From: JBFIHF01 sp964411125
Lineage (GTDB): Bacteria > Myxococcota_A > Bradymonadia > Bradymonadales > Bradymonadaceae
Length of the DNA stretch: 64,000 nt
Assembly: GCA_964411125.1 (NCBI GenBank)
Contig: CAYPJU010000005.1
Span: forward strand, 92,865 to 156,864
Reading direction: 5' to 3'
Under the pieces are notes generated by a model that was given only the letters and a program-made list of their open reading frames with translations, did no database searches and was not told where the DNA came from. Every line of letters begins with the position of its first letter. The first letter of the stretch is position 1. The position numbers and the translations under genes are program-made. Of this stretch, positions 1 to 8,248 are shown one piece after another.

Positions 1-80
1 TCATCGCCCTCGCCGCCGCCGAATATTTGCTCTTTGGGCCATGGCTGCCCATCGATCTGAGCCTCGCCTACATGTACTGA
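1..80 (+). CDS. C-terminal end of an unknown (possibly membrane) protein, cut by the window edge
   Basis: An open frame enters from the window edge (codons from base 3) and stops at TGA 78-80. The 25 visible residues are hydrophobic and aromatic (…EYLLFGPWLPIDLSLAYMY), as in the tail of a membrane protein. It lies 14 bp upstream of the histidine kinase start, so the two may be co-transcribed. The family cannot be named from this fragment, and chance openness over so short a stretch cannot be excluded. Confidence 0.4.
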   Translation, partial: IALAAAEYLLFGPWLPIDLSLAYMY

Positions 81-94
81 AGCGTTCGAGCGCC

Positions 95-1474
95 ATGCGT
101 GGTCCAAAGATTCCGGGCGGACTCCGGGCACAAATCGTTCTGGGGCTCAGCGTGATGCTCCTCGCAACGCTCGCGCTCGGGGGTGTCGTGCTCCAGAACA
201 TGCTGACGCGCACGCTCGTCGGCGAAAGGGCGGAGCGCGCGCGTGACCTCGCGTCGCTCGCGGTCCGTGCCGAGCGCCTCCCCGACACGGGCGAGGACGT
301 CGCGATCGTCGTCGTCTCGGACTCGGGCACAAAGACGAGCGCGGGCCCTCCGGCCGTGACCGACGCCTTGAGCAAGCGAGACGACGGTGTCTTCGTGGTG
401 GGCGAGTCGAGCTGGATCGCCGCGTCGGCGCGGTCCGACGGCCGAACGGCGCGGGCAGCGGTGGGGGTCGGCACAGTCCCGGCGCAAGCCGCCGGAGTCG
501 TCGAGTCGGTCGCCATCTTCGTCGGGTTCGGCGCCCTCATCGTCCTCGTGTTCGGAACCGCGTTCCTCACCTTCCTCGTGATTCGTCCCCTGCGAGCCAT
601 CAACGTCGCCACCGAGCGAGCCGCGGAAGGGGACCTCGCGTCCCCGATCGCGCTCGTCCCGTCGAATGAACTCGGCCGCGTCGCCACGAGTTTCAACAGC
701 ATGCTCATCCGGCTGAAGTCCAGCCGCGAAGAGCTCGAAAGGAAGGTCGCCGAGCTCGAACGGGCGAACATCGAGCTCCAGGCGACCCGGGATTCTCTAG
801 TCCGCTCCGAAAAACTCGCCAGCGTGGGGCAGCTCTCCGCCGGCATCGCCCACGAGATCGGCAATCCGCTCGCCGCGCTCTCGGGTTTCAACGAACTTCT
901 GGTCGACGAAGACCTCGAACCCGAAGTCGCACGCGACATCCTCGAGCGCTCCGGTGTTCAACTCGAGCGCATCAGGGAGGTCATCCGCAATCTACTCGAC
1001 TTCTCACGGGAGGAGGGAGGGGTCGAACCGACGGCGACTTCCCTCGTCCGCGTCGTGGACGAGGCGGTCAGCCTCGTGGGCGCGCTTCCGAGGGCGCGTA
1101 CTGTGGCGATCGATGTAGGGCCGTTGGAAGGCCCCCCCATACGGGCCGTCGCGTCCGCTGTGGTGCAGGTCCTGGTGAACCTGTGCATGAACGCTCTCGA
1201 TGCGCTCGGCGATGGCGGTTCGATCGAGATTCGCCGCTTCGATCACGACGATCGCATCGAACTCGTCGTCTCCGACGACGGCCCCGGGGTGAAGGCCGAG
1301 GACCGCGCGCGGCTCTTCGACCCCTTCTTCACCACCAAGGCTCCAGGCGAAGGTACCGGACTGGGGCTCGCAATCTGCGCACGGATCATGGAGGCCCAGG
1401 GAGGCTCGATCGAGCTCCTCGATGCCGAGACCGGAGCGTCCTTTCGCCTCACGTTCGAGAGGTGGACCGCATGA
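95..1474 (+). CDS. Sensor histidine kinase (HAMP, HisKA, HATPase), NtrB/ZraS-like
   Basis: Membrane-bound two-component sensor kinase that autophosphorylates a histidine and passes phosphate to a response regulator; no regulator gene is visible in the window. From ATG 95 (459 aa) there are two TM segments (about residues 14-34 and 138-162) around a periplasmic loop of about 100 residues. A HAMP linker follows (RPLRAINVATERAAEGDL). The H-box is GQLSAGIAHEIGNPLAAL, with the phospho-accepting His near residue 253. Then come an N-box (VLVNLCMNALDAL), G1 (VVSDDGPGV), F-box (ARLFDPFFTTKAPGEG) and G2 (GTGLGLAI), so all catalytic boxes are intact. An in-frame ATG at 41 overlaps the upstream gene; 95 is preferred because TM1 then follows a short basic N-terminus. 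The stop overlaps the next gene by 4 bp (ATGA). Confidence 0.9.
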   Translation: MRGPKIPGGLRAQIVLGLSVMLLATLALGGVVLQNMLTRTLVGERAERARDLASLAVRAERLPDTGEDVAIVVVSDSGTKTSAGPPAVTDALSKRDDGVFVVGESSWIAASARSDGRTARAAVGVGTVPAQAAGVVESVAIFVGFGALIVLVFGTAFLTFLVIRPLRAINVATERAAEGDLASPIALVPSNELGRVATSFNSMLIRLKSSREELERKVAELERANIELQATRDSLVRSEKLASVGQLSAGIAHEIGNPLAALSGFNELLVDEDLEPEVARDILERSGVQLERIREVIRNLLDFSREEGGVEPTATSLVRVVDEAVSLVGALPRARTVAIDVGPLEGPPIRAVASAVVQVLVNLCMNALDALGDGGSIEIRRFDHDDRIELVVSDDGPGVKAEDRARLFDPFFTTKAPGEGTGLGLAICARIMEAQGGSIELLDAETGASFRLTFERWTA

Positions 1475-2382
1475 AGCGTCTGGCCCCCGCAATCGTCTCG
1501 CTTCTCGGCATTCTCGGACTGGCGTCCGCCCTCACGTACCTGGTGATGGTCGTGCTCGCCTTCCGCCCCGGGAGTGAGGGGGTCACCCAGTTTCTCGTCG
1601 GAGCCGGCGACGGGGACTTCAGTTTCGGATTTCTGCTCTTCGGCGTGCCAGTCCTCCTGCTGCTCGCCCATCTGTTCCTCCGGATACGTCTCGGGCGTTG
1701 GCTGCTCGACCGAGGCTGGGAAGATGCCGCCCGTGCCTATTCGGAAGGGCGAACGGGCGCGAATCTGCTGCGCGCACGAAAGGAAGCCCTCGCGAACCGT
1801 AACGTTCTGGCGCGAATTCACCTGCGTCACGGTGCCTACGACGATGCATGGACCGTGTTGACCGAGCTCGATCCGCGGCGCGGGAGCGACCCGTGGACGG
1901 TGGAGACCCGGGCGCTGCAGATCGAGACGGCGCTGCGTCGCGACAATCTGATCGACGCGAAAGCGTCACGCGACGCAGCGCGCGGCGCGCGAGGGAAGGG
2001 TGAGGGCTTCGCATGGCTCCATGCCGTGTCCGCCGAGATCGACGTGCGCGAAGGGGATCGCGACGCCGTCGACCGCGTCCTGGGCGAAGCGGACTGGGCC
2101 GGGCCTTCGGCGCCCCGCACCGCGATCACGCGCGCGATGGCCGTGGCTCGGTTCGACGACATCCCTCATGCCGCCGAGGCGCTCGAGCAGCTCGAACGCC
2201 ACGCGTCGACATGGCTCGCAGAGCTGCCGGGAGCCGCTGGGGAAGTCGCGGTGCTGAGGGCGCGACTGGCGGCGCAAGCGGGGCGAACCGACATCGACGA
2301 TCCCGGCATCCAACCCTCCGAACAGTGGGACGACCGCTCCCGCTGGCTCTGGAAGAGGTTCGAGGAGGAGCGCGATGGGTGA
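1471..2382 (+). CDS. Membrane protein with two N-terminal TM segments and a TPR-like cytoplasmic region
   Basis: 303 aa, starting at the ATG that overlaps the kinase stop codon, which implies translational coupling. Two hydrophobic segments (about residues 6-30 and 48-70) are followed by roughly 220 residues of charged helices with TPR-like spacing (for example LLRARKEALANRNVLARIHL and AYDDAWTVLTELDP). The layout is that of a membrane-anchored TPR-like helical-repeat protein. I recognise no family. It may act with the kinase before it or the CoA-binding protein after it, whose start lies 8 bp inside this gene. Confidence 0.7.
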   Translation: MKRLAPAIVSLLGILGLASALTYLVMVVLAFRPGSEGVTQFLVGAGDGDFSFGFLLFGVPVLLLLAHLFLRIRLGRWLLDRGWEDAARAYSEGRTGANLLRARKEALANRNVLARIHLRHGAYDDAWTVLTELDPRRGSDPWTVETRALQIETALRRDNLIDAKASRDAARGARGKGEGFAWLHAVSAEIDVREGDRDAVDRVLGEADWAGPSAPRTAITRAMAVARFDDIPHAAEALEQLERHASTWLAELPGAAGEVAVLRARLAAQAGRTDIDDPGIQPSEQWDDRSRWLWKRFEEERDG

Positions 2383-2791
2383 AGTGATCGACGACGACGA
2401 CGGACTCGAGGAGACGATGCGCAACGTCAGCCGCGTCGCGGTGCTCGGGATGAAAGGGGAGGGGCCTGCTGGATCCGTCCCGCGCTACATGCGCCAGCAC
2501 GGATACGAGACGATTCCGGTGAATCCGTATCGCAGCCAGGTCGACGGGATCGATGCCTTCGACTCACTCGACGAGCTGGACGGGGCCGTCGATCTGGTGC
2601 TGGTGTTTCGCCGCTCCGAGGACGTCCCCGGGCACGTCGACGAAATCCTGGCGCTCGACCCCCCTCCGCGCGCCGTCTGGCTTCAGCTCGGCATCCGCAA
2701 CACCGCCGCCGCACGAAAGCTCGCCGAAAACGGCATCGACGTCGTGCAAGATCGTTGTTTTTACGTGGAACACCGCCGGCTCATCGGCTAG
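2375..2791 (+). CDS. CoA-binding domain protein (CoA_binding_2 / YccU-like)
   Basis: 138 aa, the usual size for this Rossmann-fold family, which resembles the CoA-binding domain of succinyl-CoA synthetase. Visible features are the first strand and loop (VAVLGMKGEGPAGSVPRYM), IPVNPYRSQVDGI, the LVLVFRRSEDVPGHVDEIL strand-helix and the AVWLQLGI motif, and a C-terminal CFYVEHRR tail. The cellular role of YccU-like proteins is poorly defined. The ATG overlaps the preceding gene by 8 bp, and this is the last gene of the kinase operon; 110 bp of non-coding DNA follow before the GTG of the next gene. Confidence 0.85.
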   Translation: MGEVIDDDDGLEETMRNVSRVAVLGMKGEGPAGSVPRYMRQHGYETIPVNPYRSQVDGIDAFDSLDELDGAVDLVLVFRRSEDVPGHVDEILALDPPPRAVWLQLGIRNTAAARKLAENGIDVVQDRCFYVEHRRLIG

Positions 2792-2901
2792 AGCTTCCCG
2801 CGTCGCTGCGCTGGTTCCCTATCCTGCACACCGGTTGGACAGGGGCGCCCCGAACAGCGTAAATTGTCGCATTCTCGATGCGAACGCGACGCGGAGGTTC
2901 C

Positions 2902-4566
2902 GTGGGACTGAAATTCTTGGGCTTCCTGCTGGCGTCTGTCGGAGCCATCATCGGCCTCACCGTCGGTGTCGGCTTCGTGACGCTGCGGCGATGGCTCCTC
3001 CCGCTCGAACCTGCTCTCTACCTCGCGAGTGTCCTCGTGGTGCTCTTCGCGGTCATGGCGGCCGCGTGGGTTGTCGTCACCCAGCGTGAACTCGCCTCCG
3101 GAATCGGGGCGGAGGGAGAATCGGCCGAAGAACGCGGGCTCAAGCGCCTGGTCCTCATCGCCATCGGCGTCATCACCGGCGTGCTCTCCATCGGACTCAT
3201 GGGGACCTGGGCGCTCGGCGAGGTTCGTGCGCGCTTCATCCCCTTCGTCGGAGACAGCTACGCCTCCCTGAAACAACCGTTGGCCGACCAGAGTCCCCAC
3301 GTCCGCAAAGCGGCGTGCGAGGAGATCTTCCGTCGTGGTTGGGCGTTCCGCGCGAAAGGGGACCTCATGTCGGCGATGAACACCGACCCCGAATCTGCTC
3401 ACGCATGCATCCAAACGGCGCAGTCGAACGAGTGGAAAGGGGGTGACATCTTCGCCAACAGCCTCGCCGAAGGGTGGGAAGCTCAACTGATGTCGCCCGA
3501 AGCCGAACCTGCGGCCATGTGCACAATCACACCGTGGCTGGCGGGCTTCGACACCCTCGCGGGGAACAACCCGACCGCGAGACTCCTGCGCTGTACCGCC
3601 TCGGCGGGATCCGATGACATTCGGCTCTGTTGCGCCAACGAACTCGCCAAAGGGGGCGATCTACATTCCCTGGTGTCGGGAGCCGACGAGCTCGAAGAGC
3701 AGGTCGACGGCAAAGTCTTCGGCACGCTGGTGCGCTACGCCTACCGACCGCTCTCGCTCCCCGACAAGCAGCAGGCTGTCGTGAACACGCTCCAGATGGA
3801 CGACGAAAAGACTCGACGGTGGCTGGCCGCGCTCGGTTGCGGGAAGCTGGATCCGACCAAGAATCAGTCCGCCCTCATCGATGGTTTCTTTCCCCTCGTC
3901 GAGTCGAGGACCTGTCCGCTCACCGCCGAGCAGCAGATCGAGTACACCGCGCCTGCGGCGTGGGTCCGCCTCTGCAGCGAGATCGCCGACGCGCCGACCG
4001 ACGAACCGATCGAAAAGGCGGTCTGCGAATCGGTCGTCGCCGCCAAGATCGACAAGAGCGTGGCCGAGGCCAAACTGCGTGTCTGGGAGGCGATCCGCGC
4101 TCCCTTCATGCAGGAGAGCGCTCAGTTCGTGACCTCCGGCGTCGTCCGAGCGGAGCGAATGGGAAGCGGCGGCGGCAGAAAGGCCGAGTACGTGCGCAAG
4201 AAGCTCGCGGAGAGAGACTTCATCTTGTCGCAATCGGTCAACGACTGGGCCGCCCGAATGGATCGCAACGACCAGCCCGGATGTTACCGACGTGACCTCT
4301 CGACCATCAGCTCGAACACCACGGAGCAGACTTTCCGACAGTCCCAGCCGATCTGGACGATCGACTGCGAGTCGATGGACAACCGGACCCTCGGTCAACT
4401 GATCGCGGACCGAAACCAGACGCTCAACGACCTCGCCGACGGCAAGGGAATCGAATCGGGGCCCGACCGTAAGGGCGTCCGGGAAAAGCCGCAGTTCGAG
4501 AAGGCGAAGAAGATGGCGAACGACTACATGAAGAAGAACAACATCAACGGAATGGGAGCAAAGTGA
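2902..4566 (+). CDS. Uncharacterised three-TM membrane protein with a large Cys-containing soluble domain
   Basis: 554 aa from GTG 2902, chosen because GGAGG lies 4 bases upstream (2893-2897); an in-frame ATG at 2878 lacks such a site. TM segments lie near residues 5-30, 35-58 and 85-108. About 440 polar residues follow, with scattered cysteines in pairs (RKAACEEIF, HACIQT, AMCTITPW, LLRCTAS, LCCANEL, TIDCESM) that suggest a disulfide-bonded extracytoplasmic domain. The first part of that domain looks HEAT-like (SLKQPLADQSPHVRKAACEEIF). I recognise no family. Its neighbours are the CoA-binding gene upstream and the Tad-like operon downstream, each separated by non-coding DNA. Confidence 0.7.
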   Translation: MGLKFLGFLLASVGAIIGLTVGVGFVTLRRWLLPLEPALYLASVLVVLFAVMAAAWVVVTQRELASGIGAEGESAEERGLKRLVLIAIGVITGVLSIGLMGTWALGEVRARFIPFVGDSYASLKQPLADQSPHVRKAACEEIFRRGWAFRAKGDLMSAMNTDPESAHACIQTAQSNEWKGGDIFANSLAEGWEAQLMSPEAEPAAMCTITPWLAGFDTLAGNNPTARLLRCTASAGSDDIRLCCANELAKGGDLHSLVSGADELEEQVDGKVFGTLVRYAYRPLSLPDKQQAVVNTLQMDDEKTRRWLAALGCGKLDPTKNQSALIDGFFPLVESRTCPLTAEQQIEYTAPAAWVRLCSEIADAPTDEPIEKAVCESVVAAKIDKSVAEAKLRVWEAIRAPFMQESAQFVTSGVVRAERMGSGGGRKAEYVRKKLAERDFILSQSVNDWAARMDRNDQPGCYRRDLSTISSNTTEQTFRQSQPIWTIDCESMDNRTLGQLIADRNQTLNDLADGKGIESGPDRKGVREKPQFEKAKKMANDYMKKNNINGMGAK

Positions 4567-4659
4567 CGGGATGGTCTGGTGGCCGTGGCGCGTGACAAAC
4601 TGTCACGGCTGATCCCCCGCTCGGCCTGCTCGCGAGACACCTGAAACGACTTCGAAATG

Positions 4660-4677
4660 TTGGCGTGATATCTGCTT
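4660..4677 (+). promoter_or_regulatory. Candidate sigma-54 (-24/-12) promoter of the Tad-like operon
   Basis: TTGGCGTGATATCTGCTT keeps the two diagnostic dinucleotides, GG at 4662-4663 and GC at 4674-4675, exactly 10 bases apart as RpoN promoters require. It deviates from TGGCACG-N4-TTGCT at two or three bases. It lies about 50 bp before the first TadE-like gene, in the only sizeable gap upstream of that operon. Sigma-54 promoters need an enhancer-binding activator; no such gene is seen in the window. Confidence 0.45.
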
Positions 4678-4728
4678 GTAGGGGGACGAAAGTGAAAGTC
4701 CGCCGACGAGCATTCCGAAGAACGGCTT

Positions 4729-5802
4729 ATGAAACTACTTCCCAACACAGCGGGCATGCTGCTGACGGCCCTCGGCCACGTCTGTGGCGTGGCCGCGATA
4801 GCCCTCGGGCTCGCTCTCGCGATGATGCCCGCGGATTTCGCGCTGGAGGTCATCAAGACGACGGTGGGGGACGAGCAGTTGCTCGAAATGAGCAGCACTG
4901 CCTTCGTCCTGCACGTCGGCCTGTCGGCGACGATCTGGGCGTTCCTCTTCATCGCGTTTTGCTATGTGAGGGTGCGCCGTCGTGAGCTCGCCAACGACGA
5001 GCGCCGGGTAGTCCGGCTCGCTCGCGGCTCCGTGATGACGGAGACGCTCGTCATCCTCCCGCTCTTCTTCGTCCTGACGTTCGGTACCGCGCAGATGGTC
5101 ATCAACAACATCGCCGGAGCGCTCTGCAACGTGGCGGCGTTCGAGGCGGGCCGGGCAGCCTGGATCTGGAAACCCGAGGCCGACGCATCGCGGATGGGCA
5201 CCGACGAGGACAAGGCGACGGACATGGCCCGGATCGCCGCGGCGATGGTGATGACTCCCGTCGCTCCAGGAGACTTCTTCGGGAACGGCTGGATCAGCTC
5301 CGAGGACGCACGGCACATGCGCCACGCCCTCGCCCTGACTCACATCCCGATCTTCGGATATCTCCTCCCCGAGGCGGCGACCAACCTGCTGGCACTGACG
5401 CAGTTTGCCGACCCCATCGCGTCGGAGGGCAACAGGTACTTCAGCCGCGCCCTCGACGAGTCCGCTTTCGTCATTCGAACGATCAAGAAGTTCACCCACG
5501 CCTATCACGTCACCGAAGTGGAGATCGCCGAACAGGACGGGCGACTCGGTGTGAACCTCACCTACTATCACCACATCGCGATGCCCCTCGTCGGCCGCAT
5601 CTTCGGCAACGACGGGCTACATCTCGGGTTCGACTCCTCGCTTCGTACCGGTCGCTACGCCAAGTACGAGCGCTTCTACGGATTTCGAACCCAGATCAAT
5701 ACGCCAAATCCGAGCCTTCCGGCCGGCCCGTTCGTCGGTTCACCGCCGTCCGAGCCGAGCATCGAAGGGTCGATCCGTGGGGAGACTGGTTTCAATGATT
5801 GA
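4729..5802 (+). CDS. TadE-like pseudopilin-type protein with an extra N-terminal membrane region
   Basis: 357 aa. Residues about 98-145 are a TadE-type segment: RGSVMTETLVILPLFFVLTF, with a Glu shortly before a hydrophobic helix, followed by a conserved helix (NVAAFEAGRAAWIW). Unlike classical TadE, about 95 residues containing two further TM segments (13-35 and 58-80) precede it. TadE-like proteins are minor pseudopilins of Flp/Tad pili, but no tadA, tadB, tadC or flp gene is in the window. It is the first gene of an overlapping operon (8 bp overlap with the next) behind a candidate sigma-54 promoter. An internal start just before the TadE segment is possible but has no obvious ribosome site. 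Confidence 0.7.
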   Translation: MKLLPNTAGMLLTALGHVCGVAAIALGLALAMMPADFALEVIKTTVGDEQLLEMSSTAFVLHVGLSATIWAFLFIAFCYVRVRRRELANDERRVVRLARGSVMTETLVILPLFFVLTFGTAQMVINNIAGALCNVAAFEAGRAAWIWKPEADASRMGTDEDKATDMARIAAAMVMTPVAPGDFFGNGWISSEDARHMRHALALTHIPIFGYLLPEAATNLLALTQFADPIASEGNRYFSRALDESAFVIRTIKKFTHAYHVTEVEIAEQDGRLGVNLTYYHHIAMPLVGRIFGNDGLHLGFDSSLRTGRYAKYERFYGFRTQINTPNPSLPAGPFVGSPPSEPSIEGSIRGETGFND

Positions 5803-7234
5803 GTTTTTGAGGTCATTCGATCCCCGTCGAGCACTGGCGAGGATTCACGCGAACCAGCAGGGCGCCGTGGCGTTCATGGTTCTCTGTGCCCTGCTCATCG
5901 TCATGATGATGGCGTGGGCGCTCTTCGACGCACAGGAGTCCGCCCGCGAGGCGCTCGACGTGCAGGCAGCGGCTGACACTGCCGCCTGGAGTCAATCTGC
6001 CGTCGAATCCCGGTCGATGAACACGATCAGCTTCGCCAACATCGCCAAGCGCATCGTGTTCGGGACGGCGGCCTACTACCAGGCCCTCTGGATCGCGTTC
6101 ATCGAGATTCTCGCGATCGCCGTGATCCTCAGCGTCGCCTGTATCATCGTAGACGTCTTATGTTTCGGCTGTATTACGTCCATATGTGAAAAGGTGATCG
6201 AGTTCACGGTCGAGGTGGGGCTCATGATGATCGAGGAGTTACCGGACCTCGTGACATTAGAAACCGACTTGTTCACGTCACACTGGCTCGCGGACATACA
6301 GGCGCTCGACGCCTACCAGCAATACATGAGCGACCTCACGCCCTGGTGGGGCTGGGCCGAAGCCTATAGCCGCGGCTCGCGTAACGGCGCCACCGTCGTA
6401 GGATCGTGGCCCGTGCCGAAGACCGTCAGCTCGCTCGGCCTCACACAGACAGGGCTGCAGGACAGCTTGCCGATCAGACGGGGCACGGGAGAGGCATGGA
6501 TGACCGACCTCTGCCTGCGCTCCTGGGGCGGTTGGGACATCGTGGTCTTCCTCGCCGAGTACATCATCAAGAATGAGATCAACGACGCCGGCAACTGGAA
6601 GCGCATGTTGGCACACGTGATCGCGGGGCCGCTCGCCGCGTTCCAGTTCCCGGCGGGCTGCGGCATCAACTGGCTCATCATGGGACAGGACCAGGCGATC
6701 CAGCCGTGGCAGATCAAGAGCGGGTACAGTAACTCGACCTGGCTGAGAGACACCTCCAACATCGTCTTCTCGTACCACCCAGACATTCATCGCATGACCG
6801 AGCGAAAGCGTCGCAAGTACATGTACATCAGCAAGGGCGACGACGATGTCCCCCTTCTCTACGACGGCGGGGGCTCGTTCGGGATGGCCCGCTCCGAGAT
6901 CACCTTCCAATCCGGCGAGCCAGACCTATGGCATACGTCGTGGTCGGCGCGCATGCGACCCGTGGCGCTCCCGGGAGAGTGGTCGGGGCTTCCGAGTAAC
7001 CAGACCTTGCTCAACGCGTGGCACGACGTGCTCCCCTACATCGCCATCGGCGCTGTCCTCAACACCGCAATCCAGACGGTCGCCTCGGGGATCAGCGGCA
7101 GCGCCGGGAGCGGTTCCAACGGCGACGACTTCGACTTCGAGGCCGTCCTCTCCTCCACCGCTGGCGACTTCCTCAAAATGGAGGGCGCTTTCGGCGGTCT
7201 CTCCCAGGAACGAATCGAAGGGCTGCCGAAATGA
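5795..7234 (+). CDS. TadG-like Flp pilus-assembly-related membrane protein
   Basis: 479 aa from ATG 5795, which has GGAGA nine bases upstream; a GTG at 5777 is also in frame. The N-terminus has the TadE/G-like pattern: NQQGAVAFMVLCALLIVMMM, one TM helix, then ALDVQAAADTAAWSQS. A second, cysteine-containing hydrophobic stretch (about residues 95-150) follows. The large remainder is polar and ends in a Gly/Ser-rich tail. TadG-like proteins are anchored in the inner membrane with a large extracytoplasmic part. Bases 6130-6300 are less GC-rich than the surroundings and contain rare TTA, ATA and TGT codons. Its stop overlaps the next start (ATGA). Confidence 0.65.
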   Translation: MIEFLRSFDPRRALARIHANQQGAVAFMVLCALLIVMMMAWALFDAQESAREALDVQAAADTAAWSQSAVESRSMNTISFANIAKRIVFGTAAYYQALWIAFIEILAIAVILSVACIIVDVLCFGCITSICEKVIEFTVEVGLMMIEELPDLVTLETDLFTSHWLADIQALDAYQQYMSDLTPWWGWAEAYSRGSRNGATVVGSWPVPKTVSSLGLTQTGLQDSLPIRRGTGEAWMTDLCLRSWGGWDIVVFLAEYIIKNEINDAGNWKRMLAHVIAGPLAAFQFPAGCGINWLIMGQDQAIQPWQIKSGYSNSTWLRDTSNIVFSYHPDIHRMTERKRRKYMYISKGDDDVPLLYDGGGSFGMARSEITFQSGEPDLWHTSWSARMRPVALPGEWSGLPSNQTLLNAWHDVLPYIAIGAVLNTAIQTVASGISGSAGSGSNGDDFDFEAVLSSTAGDFLKMEGAFGGLSQERIEGLPK

Positions 7235-8235
7235 TCGATTCTCTACGGAACATTCGACGCGAGCTCCACCGCGACGAAGAAGGCGTGGCGATGACCGAAT
7301 TCGTCATCTTCATGCCAGCCTGGGTGGTCGTGCTGATCGGCGTCTTCGCGCTCGGCAGGCTCGGGCTCGATACCACCCGCGTCAAGATGACTGCCCAGAA
7401 GCAGATGTGGGACGAAGTCATCCCACTGACCGATTCCGATCTCGACATTCACATGTCTCCGCGACTGGGAGGCCCCGCGGCCGGTGTGCATCTCGGTGGC
7501 CTCGCCAGCGACAGCGACAACGACCAACAGGTACAGGATGGCGTCGAGGCGGCGATCATGGGGGGCGGTCTCGGCGTCTTCGGGCACTGGGGAGAGTCCT
7601 ACGCGCGCGTCGCACCCTTCCAGATCGTAGGCTCGATCGCGGACTTCGCGCAGGTCGACGACCTCACGTTCCGGGGCGGTACCGACATTCTGAACGATCG
7701 GTCCTACCCTAAGATGCTGCTCGACGATTCCCTGGAGGCCGCCGTGCCTTCGGGGAGTGGATTCGCTGCGATCCTGGGCGCCGTTCTCGGGGCGTCCGGC
7801 ATCATGCCTGCCATCGGCGCCGGCGTGCGGTACGGGACCGTCTTCGGAGAAGTCGAGGACGAGCAGATCAACATGGCGGCGGGGCAGACGACGGCCGCCT
7901 CCGCGCACTACGACATCCTCGTCGCACCGAGCCCCAAACGAGGGGACCTGGAGACCAAGGCGAGCGACCTTCTCGCCTACGCCCTCCTGCAGGCCGACGA
8001 GAAATATTTCGACCTCTTTTACTTCGGCGAGAACAACTACGGAGGCAGTGGCGGAAGCTCCTCGACCCATGACGTCGGCGGCGCGCTCGACAATGCCAAC
8101 TCCGACATCGAAGACGGATACGAGGAAGCCGAGGAGCAGCTCGAGGAACAGTGCGAGCCCTTCGACAACCAGTCCGATTGCGAAAGCTGCACGAACGCGG
8201 GCTTCGATAACCCCGACGACTGCTTCCCGGAATGA
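7231..8235 (+). CDS. Second TadE-like pseudopilin-type protein with acidic Cys-containing tail
   Basis: 334 aa. The N-terminus (RDEEGVAMTEFVIFMPAWVV) has the TadE signature of a Glu just before a single TM helix, followed by a helical region. The middle is polar and Gly-rich. The last 40 residues are very acidic with four cysteines (CEPFDNQSDCESCTNAGF, then DDC). It starts inside the preceding stop codon, so translation is probably coupled. It is likely secreted or membrane-anchored with the first TadE-like protein. Function is inferred from the N-terminal segment only. Confidence 0.65.
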   Translation: MIDSLRNIRRELHRDEEGVAMTEFVIFMPAWVVVLIGVFALGRLGLDTTRVKMTAQKQMWDEVIPLTDSDLDIHMSPRLGGPAAGVHLGGLASDSDNDQQVQDGVEAAIMGGGLGVFGHWGESYARVAPFQIVGSIADFAQVDDLTFRGGTDILNDRSYPKMLLDDSLEAAVPSGSGFAAILGAVLGASGIMPAIGAGVRYGTVFGEVEDEQINMAAGQTTAASAHYDILVAPSPKRGDLETKASDLLAYALLQADEKYFDLFYFGENNYGGSGGSSSTHDVGGALDNANSDIEDGYEEAEEQLEEQCEPFDNQSDCESCTNAGFDNPDDCFPE

Positions 8236-8248
8236 CGGAGGCCGAACG

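Noticed and set aside
1..939. Ser/Arg-rich minus-strand frame opposite the histidine kinase
   Set aside because: Composition and lack of motifs show it to be a mirror of the sense gene.
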